From the NCBI GenBank assembly GCA_035627675.1, contig DASPLH010000048.1, positions 1 through 21,900 on the forward strand: a stretch of DNA of 21,900 bases, written 5' to 3'. The notes beneath the pieces were generated by a model. That model did not search any database and was not told the DNA's origin. It worked only from the letters and a program-made list of their open reading frames with translations. The translations under genes were made by a program, and so were the position numbers. Shown here piece after piece: positions 7,533 to 16,100 of this stretch. Numbering within the stretch: the first letter of the stretch is position 1; every line of letters begins with the position of its first letter. This stretch comes from DASPLH01 sp035627675. GTDB lineage: Bacteria; Acidobacteriota; Terriglobia; Terriglobales; Acidobacteriaceae.

Positions 7533-9320
7533 TCACTTCACCAGAGCATACACACGCACGTAGTCGAATAACGTGGTGAATCCCGCGCCGCCCATGGAGA
7601 CCAGTCCGATGCTCGTGCCCTGCCCAAGGCTCTGCCGCCACGTCGCGCCCGGTTCCCATGTGACGCCGTCATGGCTGGAGTAAGCCGTATAGAGTTCCTG
7701 GCCCGATGAACTCGCACGCCGCACCAGCCGCAGGTAGGTGTCGTCGGCGGGAGACGCCAGGAAGGTGCTTGCATATTCCGCAGACGTGCCTGCCACGGGC
7801 GTGGACTGTTTCGCGAACTCGATCTGCCGCGTGTCGTTGATCGCTACCGACGTGAGCTTTACGAAGCTGCCATCCGGGGCGAGAACTGCCAGTCCGCCCT
7901 GCACGAAGTTGAACGAGCCTGCCACCGGAACCGTGGTCGCGAGCTTTACTTCGATCATGTAGTCGCCTGCGGGCGCCGGCTGCGTCAGCACGGCCGCGTC
8001 TTGCCTGCCGAAGTAGATGTCGCCTGCCTGCGTGTCGAAGCGGAAGCGTCCTTCGATGACGTCTGCCGTCCCATGCGCCGGACCGCGCAACCAGTTCCAC
8101 TGGGTTCGCATGTTGGCCGAGTCAAACTCGTCGGAGAACTCGGGCAGCAGCGTGCGTTCGGGTTCCGGCAGAGGCGCGGGCGTCGGCCCGGCAGCGGATG
8201 TGGTGCGCATGGACGGGCCCTGCTGCCGATCGTCCGAAGCTCCCAGGCCGCCACGCACGCGAGGCCATCCATCCACCCAATCCATGCGATCGAGCATCAG
8301 CGGGCGGCGTGTCCAACTGTTCTCGAAGTATGGACGCGCGGCGTCAACCGCGTGATAGATCATCCAATCCTGGCCGATTGCATCGGTGACCACCGCATTG
8401 TGTCCAGGGCCCAGCCAGCGGTTGCCGTTCATCAGGAGCACCGGAGTGCCGCCTACTCGCGCATCCAGCAGGGAATTGCCATCCTTATCGATGTAGGGGC
8501 CCAGCGGAGACAACGATCGCGCCACGTACACGCCGTAGCCGCTCGACGGACCCGTGCAGCACGAGCCGGCCGAAACCATCAGGTAGAAGTAGCCACCGCG
8601 TTTCACCACATAGGCGGCCTCGTAGCGGTCCGGCACGGTGATCTGCACCTGGGTTGATGGGATTGATTGCAGTCCGTTCGAGGTCAGAGCGCGGGCGGAG
8701 ATGCCGCCGTTGAAACTTCCGTAGAAGATGTAGCGCTGGTTGCCGTCCTGCACGATCTCGGAGTCGATCGTCGCCCTGGCGATTCCCGCGCAGCACGGAG
8801 CCTCCCCGGGCGCTACCACAGGCACGGGAGATGCGACCCACGGGCCAGTCGGATTGCTGCTGGTCGCCACGAAGATCGCCGCGCCGCCCTGCTGCGTGTT
8901 TGAAACCGAGTAGTAGAGGTAATACTTTCCGTTGAAGAACTGTATGTCCGGAGCCCAGAGTCCACCATTCGACGCCACCCAGGTGGGCATCGCGTCGAAA
9001 ACGTCACCCGCGTACGTCCAGTTGACGAGGTCCGCCGACCGGAAGATGGGCAACAGGTGAAGCGTCCCGCTGTCGCTGAACTTTTCGTTCGTGCAGTAGA
9101 GATACCAGTTGTCGTCGCCGGGTTTCTGCCCGCGGATGATCGATGGATCGGGGCAGCTCTCAACGGTTCCGCCCTCGACGGTCCTCAGCGGCAGCGGGTT
9201 CGCATAGGGCTGGGACGCGGGCGCCGCCGCCGTATCGCCGGCGCGCGCCTCGGTGACGAAACCTCCGCCGCCACATGCTGCGAGCGTAAGACACACCGAA
9301 AGCGCAAGTGCTAGACGCAT
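7533..9320 (-). CDS. GH43-family glycoside hydrolase lipoprotein with C-terminal beta-sandwich
   Basis: The 595-aa product has a lipoprotein signal with lipobox LAAC and Cys16, followed by a glycine run, so it should be lipid-anchored outside the inner membrane. Residues about 45-360 form a five-bladed propeller typical of GH43. The likely base is D58 in CPDPSI, the modulating Asp is D186 in TIDSE, and the general acid is E234 in YEAAYVVKRGGYFYL. The conserved WAPDI (D125) and GPGH (H307) sites are kept. After a proline-rich linker near 375-392 comes a beta-sandwich of about 200 residues, of the type that narrows the active site or binds carbohydrate. Substrates are probably arabinan, arabinoxylan or xylan side chains. 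Cysteine pairs CC at 176-177 and 254-255 are unusual. Confidence 0.88.
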   Translation of the reverse strand: MRLALALSVCLTLAACGGGGFVTEARAGDTAAAPASQPYANPLPLRTVEGGTVESCPDPSIIRGQKPGDDNWYLYCTNEKFSDSGTLHLLPIFRSADLVNWTYAGDVFDAMPTWVASNGGLWAPDIQFFNGKYYLYYSVSNTQQGGAAIFVATSSNPTGPWVASPVPVVAPGEAPCCAGIARATIDSEIVQDGNQRYIFYGSFNGGISARALTSNGLQSIPSTQVQITVPDRYEAAYVVKRGGYFYLMVSAGSCCTGPSSGYGVYVARSLSPLGPYIDKDGNSLLDARVGGTPVLLMNGNRWLGPGHNAVVTDAIGQDWMIYHAVDAARPYFENSWTRRPLMLDRMDWVDGWPRVRGGLGASDDRQQGPSMRTTSAAGPTPAPLPEPERTLLPEFSDEFDSANMRTQWNWLRGPAHGTADVIEGRFRFDTQAGDIYFGRQDAAVLTQPAPAGDYMIEVKLATTVPVAGSFNFVQGGLAVLAPDGSFVKLTSVAINDTRQIEFAKQSTPVAGTSAEYASTFLASPADDTYLRLVRRASSSGQELYTAYSSHDGVTWEPGATWRQSLGQGTSIGLVSMGGAGFTTLFDYVRVYALVK

Positions 9321-9539
9321 GAACTTGCGTTCAGTGTAGGATCCAGAGTTGCCCGGAGCACTCTAGCGAACCACTAAGGACACGCGTGGATACCACTTAG
9401 CTGTCGGCTAGTGTTTTACGTGTGTTCGCAGTGGCGCGTATGTCGCAGAAGATACAACCAGGCGGGAAGGCGAACGGGCTGCCGCTTCAAGGGGAAGAGG
9501 AAAACCGGGAAGAGCCCGTGGCAGCCCCAATTATGACCA

Positions 9540-9564
9540 CAGGGGCACGTTCATCGCGCCCCTG
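9540..9564 (-). terminator. candidate terminator hairpin after the sugar dehydrogenase-like gene
   Basis: CAGGGGC at 9540-9546 pairs with GCCCCTG at 9558-9564, extended by two more pairs past one mismatch. The hairpin starts 18 bp beyond the minus-strand stop at 9583. It is GC-rich, but the following bases on the minus strand contain only scattered T. The rest of the 9321-9582 spacer holds no gene that I can support. Confidence 0.45.
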
Positions 9565-9582
9565 CGTTGTTGCACAGACGGT

Positions 9583-11253
9583 TTACGGTCCGGGACGAAC
9601 GCGGATGATCTTGTCCGCGTAAGCTCCATTGCCGGTTGAGAAGTACACGAAACCATCCGGCCCCTGCACGACGTTCCTGATGCGCCCGAACTGGTCCTTG
9701 AACAGCACTTCTTCGGCAACGATCTGCTTGCCATCCGATCCGAACCGGAGCCGGTGCAGGTGACGCGCCTGCGGATCGTCCGCCTGGCCCAGGCTTGCGA
9801 AGAGCAACGAGCCCGTCCATTGCGAGATCACGCTGGAGTAATAGAAGGTCGCTCCCGATGGCGCGATCGTGTAGTTGGTGAACACTCGCAGCGGCGCGAT
9901 GTACTGCGAATTCGTGCACGAGCCTTCGCAGTTCGGCCAGCCATAGTTGCCGCCCATCGTGACCAGGTCCACTTCGTCGTTGAACACGTTGCCGTGATCG
10001 GTCGCATAGAGCACACCGTTGTTGTCGAAGGCCAGGCCCTGCGGATCGCGGAATCCCATGGCGTACACGTAGGGCGCCGTGCCGAACGGATTGCCGGGCG
10101 CGGGAGATCCGTCAAGCCTCATGCGGATGATCTTGCCGCCAAGGGTTGAGAGCCTCTGAGCGTTGTCGCGGACGCCGAAGTCCCCGATGGACGCATAGAG
10201 GAATCCATCGCGGCCGAGCTTCAACCTTCCCGCATTGTGGTGCTGGTTGCTCCCGGCGAACTGCAACAACGTCTTATCGAAGCGCGCGCTGGTGTTGCTT
10301 TCCACCACGATGCGATCGATCTTGCACCCGGTCGTCGTGCTCCCGGTGATGAAGCACCAGAACATGTAGAGGTACCGGTTGGAAGAGAAGTTCGGGTCGA
10401 TCTCGAGTCCGAGCACGCCTTGCTCGCCTCCGCGCGTCCGCGATCTCAGGTCCAGCAGCGGCGTCGAGACCAGCGAGCCGTTGGCGATCACCCGCAGGCG
10501 GCCGCGCTGCTCGGTGAAGAACATGCGCCCATCCGGAGCAAAGACCATCTCCCAGGGAACGTAGAGTCCGTCGGCCACCACCTCGGTCTTCAGGCCGGCG
10601 GCTGTGCCGCCACTGGTCACGTTGACGGAGATGGTCCTGCTTGCCACCGTGCCATCCTTTCCCCAGCCCTTGACGGTGATGCGCCGCGGGCCGCTGGAGA
10701 GAGACAGCGAGGTGTCGATCCTCGAACTGGTGGTCGTGAGCCGGCTGGTGCCGTCCACGTACACTTTGGCGCCGCTCAGCCCAGCCGCCATATTGACGGC
10801 GGCAATCAATCGCATGGGCGATGAAACGGTCGCGCCGTTCGCCGGAGCGCAGATGTTGACCGTGTTCGAAGCCGCGCTGCATCCAGTTGTAACCGTGATG
10901 TTGATGGTCCTGGCCAGCACTGCCCCGGAAGCGGTCCATGCCTTTACGGTGATCTGGTGCGCTCCCGTATTTAGAATCAACGACGCGGTCAACTGCGCGC
11001 CTCGCACGGCGTCGCGCCCCACGCCATCTACATAGACTTTCATCGATGAAATCGGGTCCGAGCTGCTGGACGACTTTGCACCGGCGCTCAGCGTCACCGG
11101 AGAAGTGAGCGACGCGCCGTCGGCAGGTGAGCAGATTGTGACGCCGGTGTTTGCCGCCGTGCAGGCGGCGTTCGCCTCGGGCACCGCGAACAATCCCAGG
11201 CTGGAAAGAGCGATAAGGACAAGAAGCAGAAGACGCAGGCGGGTGGATCTCAT
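9583..11253 (-). CDS. secreted sorbosone/glucose dehydrogenase-like beta-propeller with two Ig-like repeats
   Basis: This 556-aa exported protein has a signal peptide ending near PEANA (residue 29). Two related beta-sandwich repeats follow, about 31-122 and 125-214, each opening with a Cys-spaced NTGVTICSPADGA or NTVNICAPANGA unit and containing KVYVDG and ITVK. Residues about 222-556 are a GSDH-type six-bladed propeller. It has GEQGVLGLEIDP, the HNAGRL segment with the probable catalytic H339, IGDFG, GFRDPQGLAF and GGNYGWP. Characterised relatives are soluble PQQ-dependent aldose dehydrogenases that pass electrons to carriers outside the cytoplasm; PQQ use here is inferred. The frame is open to 11346, but the ATG at 11253 immediately precedes the signal peptide and follows a GAGGG sequence. 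Confidence 0.85.
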   Translation of the reverse strand: MRSTRLRLLLLVLIALSSLGLFAVPEANAACTAANTGVTICSPADGASLTSPVTLSAGAKSSSSSDPISSMKVYVDGVGRDAVRGAQLTASLILNTGAHQITVKAWTASGAVLARTINITVTTGCSAASNTVNICAPANGATVSSPMRLIAAVNMAAGLSGAKVYVDGTSRLTTTSSRIDTSLSLSSGPRRITVKGWGKDGTVASRTISVNVTSGGTAAGLKTEVVADGLYVPWEMVFAPDGRMFFTEQRGRLRVIANGSLVSTPLLDLRSRTRGGEQGVLGLEIDPNFSSNRYLYMFWCFITGSTTTGCKIDRIVVESNTSARFDKTLLQFAGSNQHHNAGRLKLGRDGFLYASIGDFGVRDNAQRLSTLGGKIIRMRLDGSPAPGNPFGTAPYVYAMGFRDPQGLAFDNNGVLYATDHGNVFNDEVDLVTMGGNYGWPNCEGSCTNSQYIAPLRVFTNYTIAPSGATFYYSSVISQWTGSLLFASLGQADDPQARHLHRLRFGSDGKQIVAEEVLFKDQFGRIRNVVQGPDGFVYFSTGNGAYADKIIRVRPGP

Positions 11254-11327
11254 CGAGGGGCCCTCACAGCCGGTCATGGCGCGTGCATCCACACTGTGAG
11301 AGGCGGCCCGAAGTTCCCGTTGCCCAA

Positions 11328-11362
11328 GCCTGCCGGGGAAAATCACCCTAGCCCGGACAGGC
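11328..11362. repeat. bulged GC-rich inverted repeat upstream of the dehydrogenase-like gene
   Basis: GCCTGCCGGG at 11328-11337 pairs with CCCGG-A-CAGGC at 11352-11362 as a 10-bp stem with one bulged A and a 14-nt loop. It lies between the methyltransferase stop and the dehydrogenase-like start, both on the minus strand. It may help end the upstream transcript or shape the next leader. A T run is missing. Confidence 0.35.
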
Positions 11363-11424
11363 CGACGCCTTCGTTTGCTCCACGTCCGAATACAGTTCTC
11401 ACCAGACCGATGTGTTCACCCGAA

Positions 11425-12084
11425 TCAGCGTTTCTTCAGGGTGATGCCGAGTCCGCGTCCTTCCATGTAGAAGACGGTCTCCAACTCCGGGTTCGTGGTC
11501 ACGGCCGTCACATATTCCGGAGCCATGTCGATGTTATGAGCAAGGATGAGACCTCCCGGACGAACCTTCGGCAACATCTGCTTCAGGTAGTCGGGGTAGC
11601 CCTCTTTCTCGGCGTCGATGAACACCAGGTCCACAGGCCCCTTCACCCGCTGGAGGTTCTTATGGGCGTCGCCCTCGATGACCGTCACGATCCCATCCAC
11701 TCCGGCCTGCTGGAAGTGCTTGCGCGCCTGCGCTGCCCGTCCAGCATCGATCTCGAAGGTGGTCAACTTCCCGCCCGTCGTCTGAAGAGCCAGCGAGAGC
11801 CATAGTCCCGAGTAGCCCGTGGATGTGCCGATCTCGACCGCCTCTTTCGCGTTGATCGACTCGGCGAAAACGCGCAGCATGCGGCCATCCGTGTCAGGAA
11901 CCTCGAGGTGGACGCGTCCCGAACGGCGCGCGTCGTCTATGACGCCAAGGATTCGCTTCTCCGCGTCCGTTCTGCCCATCGGCGGTTTCTCGATGGCCTG
12001 TGCGCGCTCCGTCCCACGCCGCTGTGAAGATACGACGACCGCAAGCAGAAGCAGAGCGGTAACGACAAGAACTGCAAGCTTCAT
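11425..12084 (-). CDS. membrane-anchored class I SAM-dependent O-methyltransferase
   Basis: The 219-aa product resembles the catechol/caffeoyl-CoA-type O-methyltransferases. The SAM-binding motif I reads AVEIGTSTGYSGLWL, the acidic residue after strand 2 is in TTFEID, GDAHKNL follows, and the metal-site-like block is VFIDAEKEGYPDYL, with LILAHN later. A hydrophobic stretch of about 18 residues directly follows the initial MKL and ends at SSQRRG. The RR on the C-terminal side favours the catalytic domain facing the cytoplasm, where SAM is available. The frame opens at 12129, but GGAGGT at 12091-12096 lies 6 nt before the ATG at 12084. The gene begins 48 bp after pgl and is probably co-transcribed with gnd-zwf-pgl. 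Its methyl acceptor is unknown. Confidence 0.83.
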   Translation of the reverse strand: MKLAVLVVTALLLLAVVVSSQRRGTERAQAIEKPPMGRTDAEKRILGVIDDARRSGRVHLEVPDTDGRMLRVFAESINAKEAVEIGTSTGYSGLWLSLALQTTGGKLTTFEIDAGRAAQARKHFQQAGVDGIVTVIEGDAHKNLQRVKGPVDLVFIDAEKEGYPDYLKQMLPKVRPGGLILAHNIDMAPEYVTAVTTNPELETVFYMEGRGLGITLKKR

Positions 12085-12132
12085 GATCGAACCTCCAATC
12101 ACCGAGTCCCAGGGGCGCCTCGCGACCAAGGC

Positions 12133-12897
12133 TCACGGTCGAGCTTCCGTGAAGATCGCGCTGGGAAGCCTGGCCGCAGCCTCCGCATCGATCAGCCAAA
12201 GAAGGTCGCCGCAGGCGGGTGCGATCAACTGCGCCGGCGAATCTTCCGGCCGATGCGGGCCGGCGATGACCTGATGAACCACGTCCGCCTTCGATCTTCC
12301 GGAAACGAAGAACGCCACCGTCCGCGCAGCGTTCAGCAACGGTGCGGTCATCGTCACGCGGTGCATGTTCACTTCCGGCACAAAATCTGCCACGACCAGC
12401 TTCGACCTTTCGCGCAACGCCGGACGGTGCGGAAACAGCGAAGCCGTGTGGCCGTTCTCGCCCAGGCCGAGCACAACGAAATCGAAGCTCGGGAACGTGT
12501 CCTCGGAAGGCAGCACGGCCCGGATCTCGTCCTCGTACACTTGCGCCGTCTGTTCCGGCCTAGGCAACTCGGTTCGCATCCGGTGAATGTTGTCCTCCGG
12601 GATCGCGATCTTGTCCAGAAGCGCTTCGCGCACCATCCGATAGTTGCTGCGGGGATCGTCGGGCGGCACGTAGCGGTCGTCCTCCCAGAACAGATGCACT
12701 TTGCTCCAGTCCAAGCGGTCCCGCCATTCCGGCGTAGCCAACAGCTCATAGAGATGCTTCGGAGAGGAGCCTCCCGACAGCACGAGGGTGAACTGACCTC
12801 GCGCCGCGACCGCATCCAGCGCCTTGTCCACGATGCGGCGTGCGGCGTCTTCGCACAGCGACCTCAGGCCGGAAGAAACATGCACGCTGCCTTTCAT
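12133..12897 (-). CDS. pgl: 6-phosphogluconolactonase
   Basis: The 254-aa enzyme hydrolyses 6-phosphogluconolactone to 6-phosphogluconate in the cytoplasm, the second step of the oxidative pentose phosphate pathway. It is of the DevB/SOL type, with the phosphate-binding LSGGSSP at about 40-46, the WEDDRYVP block at 71-78 followed by RSNY, and LGLGENGHTASLFP at 143-156 holding the presumed catalytic H150. The frame is open back to 12975, inside zwf. The ATG at 12897 is preferred because GAGGGG at 12902-12907 lies 4 nt upstream and the extra 26 residues have no family counterpart. This leaves a 22-bp gap after zwf, consistent with one transcript. Confidence 0.93.
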   Translation of the reverse strand: MKGSVHVSSGLRSLCEDAARRIVDKALDAVAARGQFTLVLSGGSSPKHLYELLATPEWRDRLDWSKVHLFWEDDRYVPPDDPRSNYRMVREALLDKIAIPEDNIHRMRTELPRPEQTAQVYEDEIRAVLPSEDTFPSFDFVVLGLGENGHTASLFPHRPALRERSKLVVADFVPEVNMHRVTMTAPLLNAARTVAFFVSGRSKADVVHQVIAGPHRPEDSPAQLIAPACGDLLWLIDAEAAARLPSAIFTEARP

Positions 12898-12919
12898 TCG
12901 ACCCCTCGCATTCGACCAA

Positions 12920-14479
12920 TCACATCGGGATGCCGTTCTGTTGGATGGGACGCCACCCGCGCCCGTCGTCTGCAATCAACTCCTGCGCGGCGTCCGGTCC
13001 GTCGCTCCCGGCGGCATAGTTGGGGAACCGCGGCGGCGGCAGTTCTCTCCACGCGTCTTCGATCGGGGTGATGATGCGCCATTCGGCTTCCACCTCGTCG
13101 CCTCGGGTGAACAGCGTTGCGTCACCGCGCATCGCGTCCAGCAGCAAGGTTTCGTAAGCGACCGGCGTCCGCAGGCCAAATGCCTCGCGATACGAGAAGT
13201 CCATCTGCACGGTCGTCGCCTGCATCTGCGCGCCGGGACGCTTCGCCCCGAAGTTGATCGCGATCCCCTCGTTCGGCTGGATGCGCATGATGATCGAGTT
13301 CGGCTCGATGGGCGGCTTCTGCGGCGCGCGGGAAAACAGCGTGTGCGGCGTGCGCTTGAAGTGCAGGACGATCTCCGTCACGTTCCGCGCCAGCCGCTTG
13401 CCGCTCCTGACGTAAAACGGCACGCCTGCCCATCGCCAGTTGTCGATGTAGAACTCCACCGCAGCGAATGTCTCGATCGTGGAGCCGGGCTTCACTCCGG
13501 GTTCTTCCCGGTAGCCGCGCATCAGCGTGCCGTCAACCTCGCCGGGTCCGTACTGGCCCCTGACGGTGCGCTTCGCAACCTCCTCCACCGACATGGGGCG
13601 CATGGAGCGGAAGACTTTCACCTTCTCCTCGCGCACGGCATCGGCCTCAAACGCCACCGGAGGCTCCATCGCGGTCAGCGCAACCAGCTGGAGCAGATGG
13701 TTCGCCACCATGTCGCGCAACGCGCCGGTCTCTTCATAGAACCCGGCGCGGTTTTCGACCCCCAGCGTCTCTGCCGCGGTGATCTCGACGTAGTCGATGT
13801 AGTTGCGATTCCACACGGGCTCGAACATCGAGTTGCCGAAGCGAAACACCAGGATGTTCTGCACCGTCTCCTTCCCGAGGTAGTGGTCGATGCGGTAAAC
13901 GCTCTTCTCGTCGAAGTATTCGCCGACGATCCGGTTCAGTTCGCGCGCGGAGTTCAGATCGTGTCCAAACGGCTTCTCGATTACGATCCTCGCCCACCCA
14001 TGGGGATTGTTCGACAGCCCCGCGGCTCCAAGTCCCGCAATGATTGCCGGAGCCAGCGACGCCGGAGTCGAAAGATAGAAGAGGTGATTGGGACTCGCAC
14101 CGGCCAGGCGTTTTTCTTCCAGTCGCGCTGCGAGCTTCGGATAGAAGTCCACATCGCCGGGATCGCCCGTCATGTACTCCAGCCGGTTCTCGAAGTCCCG
14201 CCAGCGGCTCTCGCTGTAATCCCGCGCGTCTTTGGAAGACGCCACGGCCTCGCGCAGGTCCCGGCGAAACTCCTCGGTAGTCCGCTCGCTTCGCGCGGTG
14301 CCGATCACGTCAAACCGCTTGTGCGTGCACCCGATGCAAGCGAGGTCGAACAGCGCGGGGACCAGCTTGCGGCGCGTCAGGTCGCCCGTGGCCCCAAAAA
14401 CCACGAGCACGACGGAATCGCCGGGCGGAAGCTGCACGGATGGAAGCTTCTCGCGAGGGGAGGTCTGAATGGTCGCCAT
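12920..14479 (-). CDS. zwf: glucose-6-phosphate 1-dehydrogenase
   Basis: The 519-aa enzyme oxidises glucose-6-phosphate to 6-phosphogluconolactone and makes NAD(P)H. The dinucleotide fold shows FGATGDLTRRKLVP at 28-41. The substrate site includes VIEKPFGHDL near 166-175 and the hallmark RIDHYLGKE at 196-204, and the catalytic base is H261 in MVANHLLQ. Length and motif order are normal for the family. The frame stays open to 14872 inside gnd, which is a GC-rich coincidence. The true ATG at 14479 shares its A with the gnd stop codon (TAATG), with GGAG just upstream, so translation is probably coupled to gnd. It is the middle gene of gnd-zwf-pgl. Confidence 0.96.
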   Translation of the reverse strand: MATIQTSPREKLPSVQLPPGDSVVLVVFGATGDLTRRKLVPALFDLACIGCTHKRFDVIGTARSERTTEEFRRDLREAVASSKDARDYSESRWRDFENRLEYMTGDPGDVDFYPKLAARLEEKRLAGASPNHLFYLSTPASLAPAIIAGLGAAGLSNNPHGWARIVIEKPFGHDLNSARELNRIVGEYFDEKSVYRIDHYLGKETVQNILVFRFGNSMFEPVWNRNYIDYVEITAAETLGVENRAGFYEETGALRDMVANHLLQLVALTAMEPPVAFEADAVREEKVKVFRSMRPMSVEEVAKRTVRGQYGPGEVDGTLMRGYREEPGVKPGSTIETFAAVEFYIDNWRWAGVPFYVRSGKRLARNVTEIVLHFKRTPHTLFSRAPQKPPIEPNSIIMRIQPNEGIAINFGAKRPGAQMQATTVQMDFSYREAFGLRTPVAYETLLLDAMRGDATLFTRGDEVEAEWRIITPIEDAWRELPPPRFPNYAAGSDGPDAAQELIADDGRGWRPIQQNGIPM

Positions 14480-15936
14480 TACTTCTCCATCTTGTTGGGA
14501 ACCAGGCGCTGCCAGTCGGTGTGCACGGCTCCTGCTTCGGGCCGATCGGCGCGCCGATAGGTATGTGCGCCGAAGAAGTCGCGTTGCGCCTGCGTGAGGT
14601 TCTGCGGCAGGTTCGAAGAGCGATAGCTGTCGTAGTAGGCGAGCGAGGCGGACATCGCCGGCACGGGAATCCCAAGCGCCACGGCCACCGCAATCGTCTC
14701 TCGCCACGCCTGCTCGGCTTCCGCGATTTTTCGGCTGAAGAAAGCGTCGAGCAGCAGGTTGGCGAGCTTCGGTTCGCGCTCGTAGGCCTGCATGATGCCG
14801 TTGAGCAGGCGCGCGCGGATGATGCAGCCGCCCGTCCATATCCTCGCCATCTCGCGCAGGTCGATCTCCCACCCGTACTCGTCCGACCCCGCGCGGATCA
14901 GGCGCATGCCTTGTGCGTAGGAACAGATCTTCGAGGCATACAGCGCATCGTGGACGGCCAGGACGAACCGCCTTTTGTCACCGCTGAACTGCCCGGTCGC
15001 GGAAGACGCCAGCTTTGCGGCAGCCCTCACGCGCTCCTGCTTCATGCTGGAGAGAACGCGCGCGTCGATGGCCGCCGCGATGGTGGGAATCGGCACTGCG
15101 AGATCCAGCGCAACCTGAGCTGTCCACTTGCCGGTCCCTTTTTGTCCCGCCTGGTCGAGGACGAGATCCACCAGCGGCGCGCCGGTCTCCGGATCGTTGA
15201 TGGCGAGAATCGTCGAGGTGATTTCGATCAGGTAGGACTCGAGCGCGCCCCGGTTCCACTCGCCGAAGATGTCGGCCAGCTCTGCCGCGCCCAGGCCCAA
15301 CGCTTTGCGCATCAGGTCATAGGCTTCGGCGATCAACTGCATGTCTCCGTACTCGATGCCGTTGTGCACCATCTTCACGAAGTGACCGGCGCCATCGGGC
15401 CCAACGTAAGTCACGCACGCTCCCGAGCCGGTCTTCGCCGCAATGTCCTGGAGAATGGGCCTGACGTGCTCGTACGATTCGCGAGCGCCGCCGGGCATCA
15501 GCGATGGACCGTGCCGCGCCCCCTCTTCTCCGCCCGACACTCCCATGCCAAAGAAATTGACCTGCTTCGAACGGCATGCCATCTCGCGTCGCTGCGTGTC
15601 CTTGAACCACGAATTGCCGCCGTCGATCACGATGTCGCCGGGGTCGAGCAGGGGAGCCAGTCTCTCCAGCATCTGGTCCACTGGCTCCCCGGCCTTGATC
15701 ATCATCAGGATGCGGCGAGGCCGCGCCAACGCCCGGACGAAGTCCTCGAGCGCCTTGGCGCCGACCAGCTTGCGCCCGGCATTCCGCTGCACGAACCGGT
15801 CCACCCACTCGGGTTCGAGATTCCAGACCGCCACGCTGTGGCCGTGGCTCTCCACGTTGAGGGCCAGGTTCTGACCCATCACGCCAAGCCCGACCACGCC
15901 AAATTCGGCCGTCTGAACAGCGGGAACAGTGGACAT
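14479..15936 (-). CDS. gnd: 6-phosphogluconate dehydrogenase, decarboxylating
   Basis: The 485-aa enzyme converts 6-phosphogluconate to ribulose-5-phosphate and CO2 with NADP reduction. Residues 16-27 carry the GLGVMGQNLALN nucleotide-binding fold. GVSGGEEGARHGPSLMPG at 132-149 binds substrate. KMVHNGIEYGDMQ from 188 contains the catalytic K188 and E195, seven apart as in characterised enzymes. The all-helical C-terminal domain is complete, with the late TGGCIIRA block. The frame is open to 16116, but the ATG at 15936 has GGAG 5 nt upstream and the 60-residue extension is basic and non-homologous. It is the first gene of the operon, divergent from tetR across 15937-16100. Confidence 0.96.
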   Translation of the reverse strand: MSTVPAVQTAEFGVVGLGVMGQNLALNVESHGHSVAVWNLEPEWVDRFVQRNAGRKLVGAKALEDFVRALARPRRILMMIKAGEPVDQMLERLAPLLDPGDIVIDGGNSWFKDTQRREMACRSKQVNFFGMGVSGGEEGARHGPSLMPGGARESYEHVRPILQDIAAKTGSGACVTYVGPDGAGHFVKMVHNGIEYGDMQLIAEAYDLMRKALGLGAAELADIFGEWNRGALESYLIEITSTILAINDPETGAPLVDLVLDQAGQKGTGKWTAQVALDLAVPIPTIAAAIDARVLSSMKQERVRAAAKLASSATGQFSGDKRRFVLAVHDALYASKICSYAQGMRLIRAGSDEYGWEIDLREMARIWTGGCIIRARLLNGIMQAYEREPKLANLLLDAFFSRKIAEAEQAWRETIAVAVALGIPVPAMSASLAYYDSYRSSNLPQNLTQAQRDFFGAHTYRRADRPEAGAVHTDWQRLVPNKMEK

Positions 15937-16063
15937 CTGCACTCCGGTCAGCGCTCCACGATTGCGAAGCGGCACTCGCAGGACACAAAGATGCGGCCCG
16001 CGGAAGCCACGCTTCAGAGATTGTCCTCTGCGTCCAGGATCTCTCCTGCGGCTTTGGCCCGGC

Positions 16064-16093
16064 TTGACGCCTGTATGTACCGATAGGTATATT
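16064..16093 (+). promoter_or_regulatory. predicted promoter and TetR operator ahead of the efflux operon
   Basis: TTGACG at 16064-16069 and TATATT at 16088-16093 match sigma-70 -35 and -10 boxes with an 18-bp spacer. An imperfect 7-4-7 dyad, ATGTACC-GATA-GGTATAT at 16075-16092, covers the spacer and most of the -10 box. Its core resembles the TACCGAnnGGTA-type sites bound by several TetR repressors of RND efflux operons. Binding there would block RNA polymerase, giving autoregulation. The predicted transcript start, near 16100, falls at the GTG codon. Confidence 0.6.
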
Positions 16094-16100
16094 GGAAAAC

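Noticed and set aside
9422..9622. Possible 66-aa plus-strand gene in the 9321-9582 spacer
   Set aside because: No convincing ribosome site or conserved motif, and it runs into the antisense of the dehydrogenase-like gene.
7533..11253. A polysaccharide utilisation locus
   Set aside because: No SusC/SusD-like pair, sugar transporter or dedicated regulator is adjacent; two sugar-related genes alone do not establish one.
14480..14872. N-terminal extension of zwf into gnd
   Set aside because: The extension has no homology, while the ATG at 14479 overlaps the gnd stop and has a ribosome site and the correct family length.
12824..16086. Long open frames on the plus strand opposite gnd, zwf and pgl
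   Set aside because: They are antisense to clear enzymes, encode Arg/His/Pro-rich sequence with no domain, and are the usual by-product of GC-rich codon bias.
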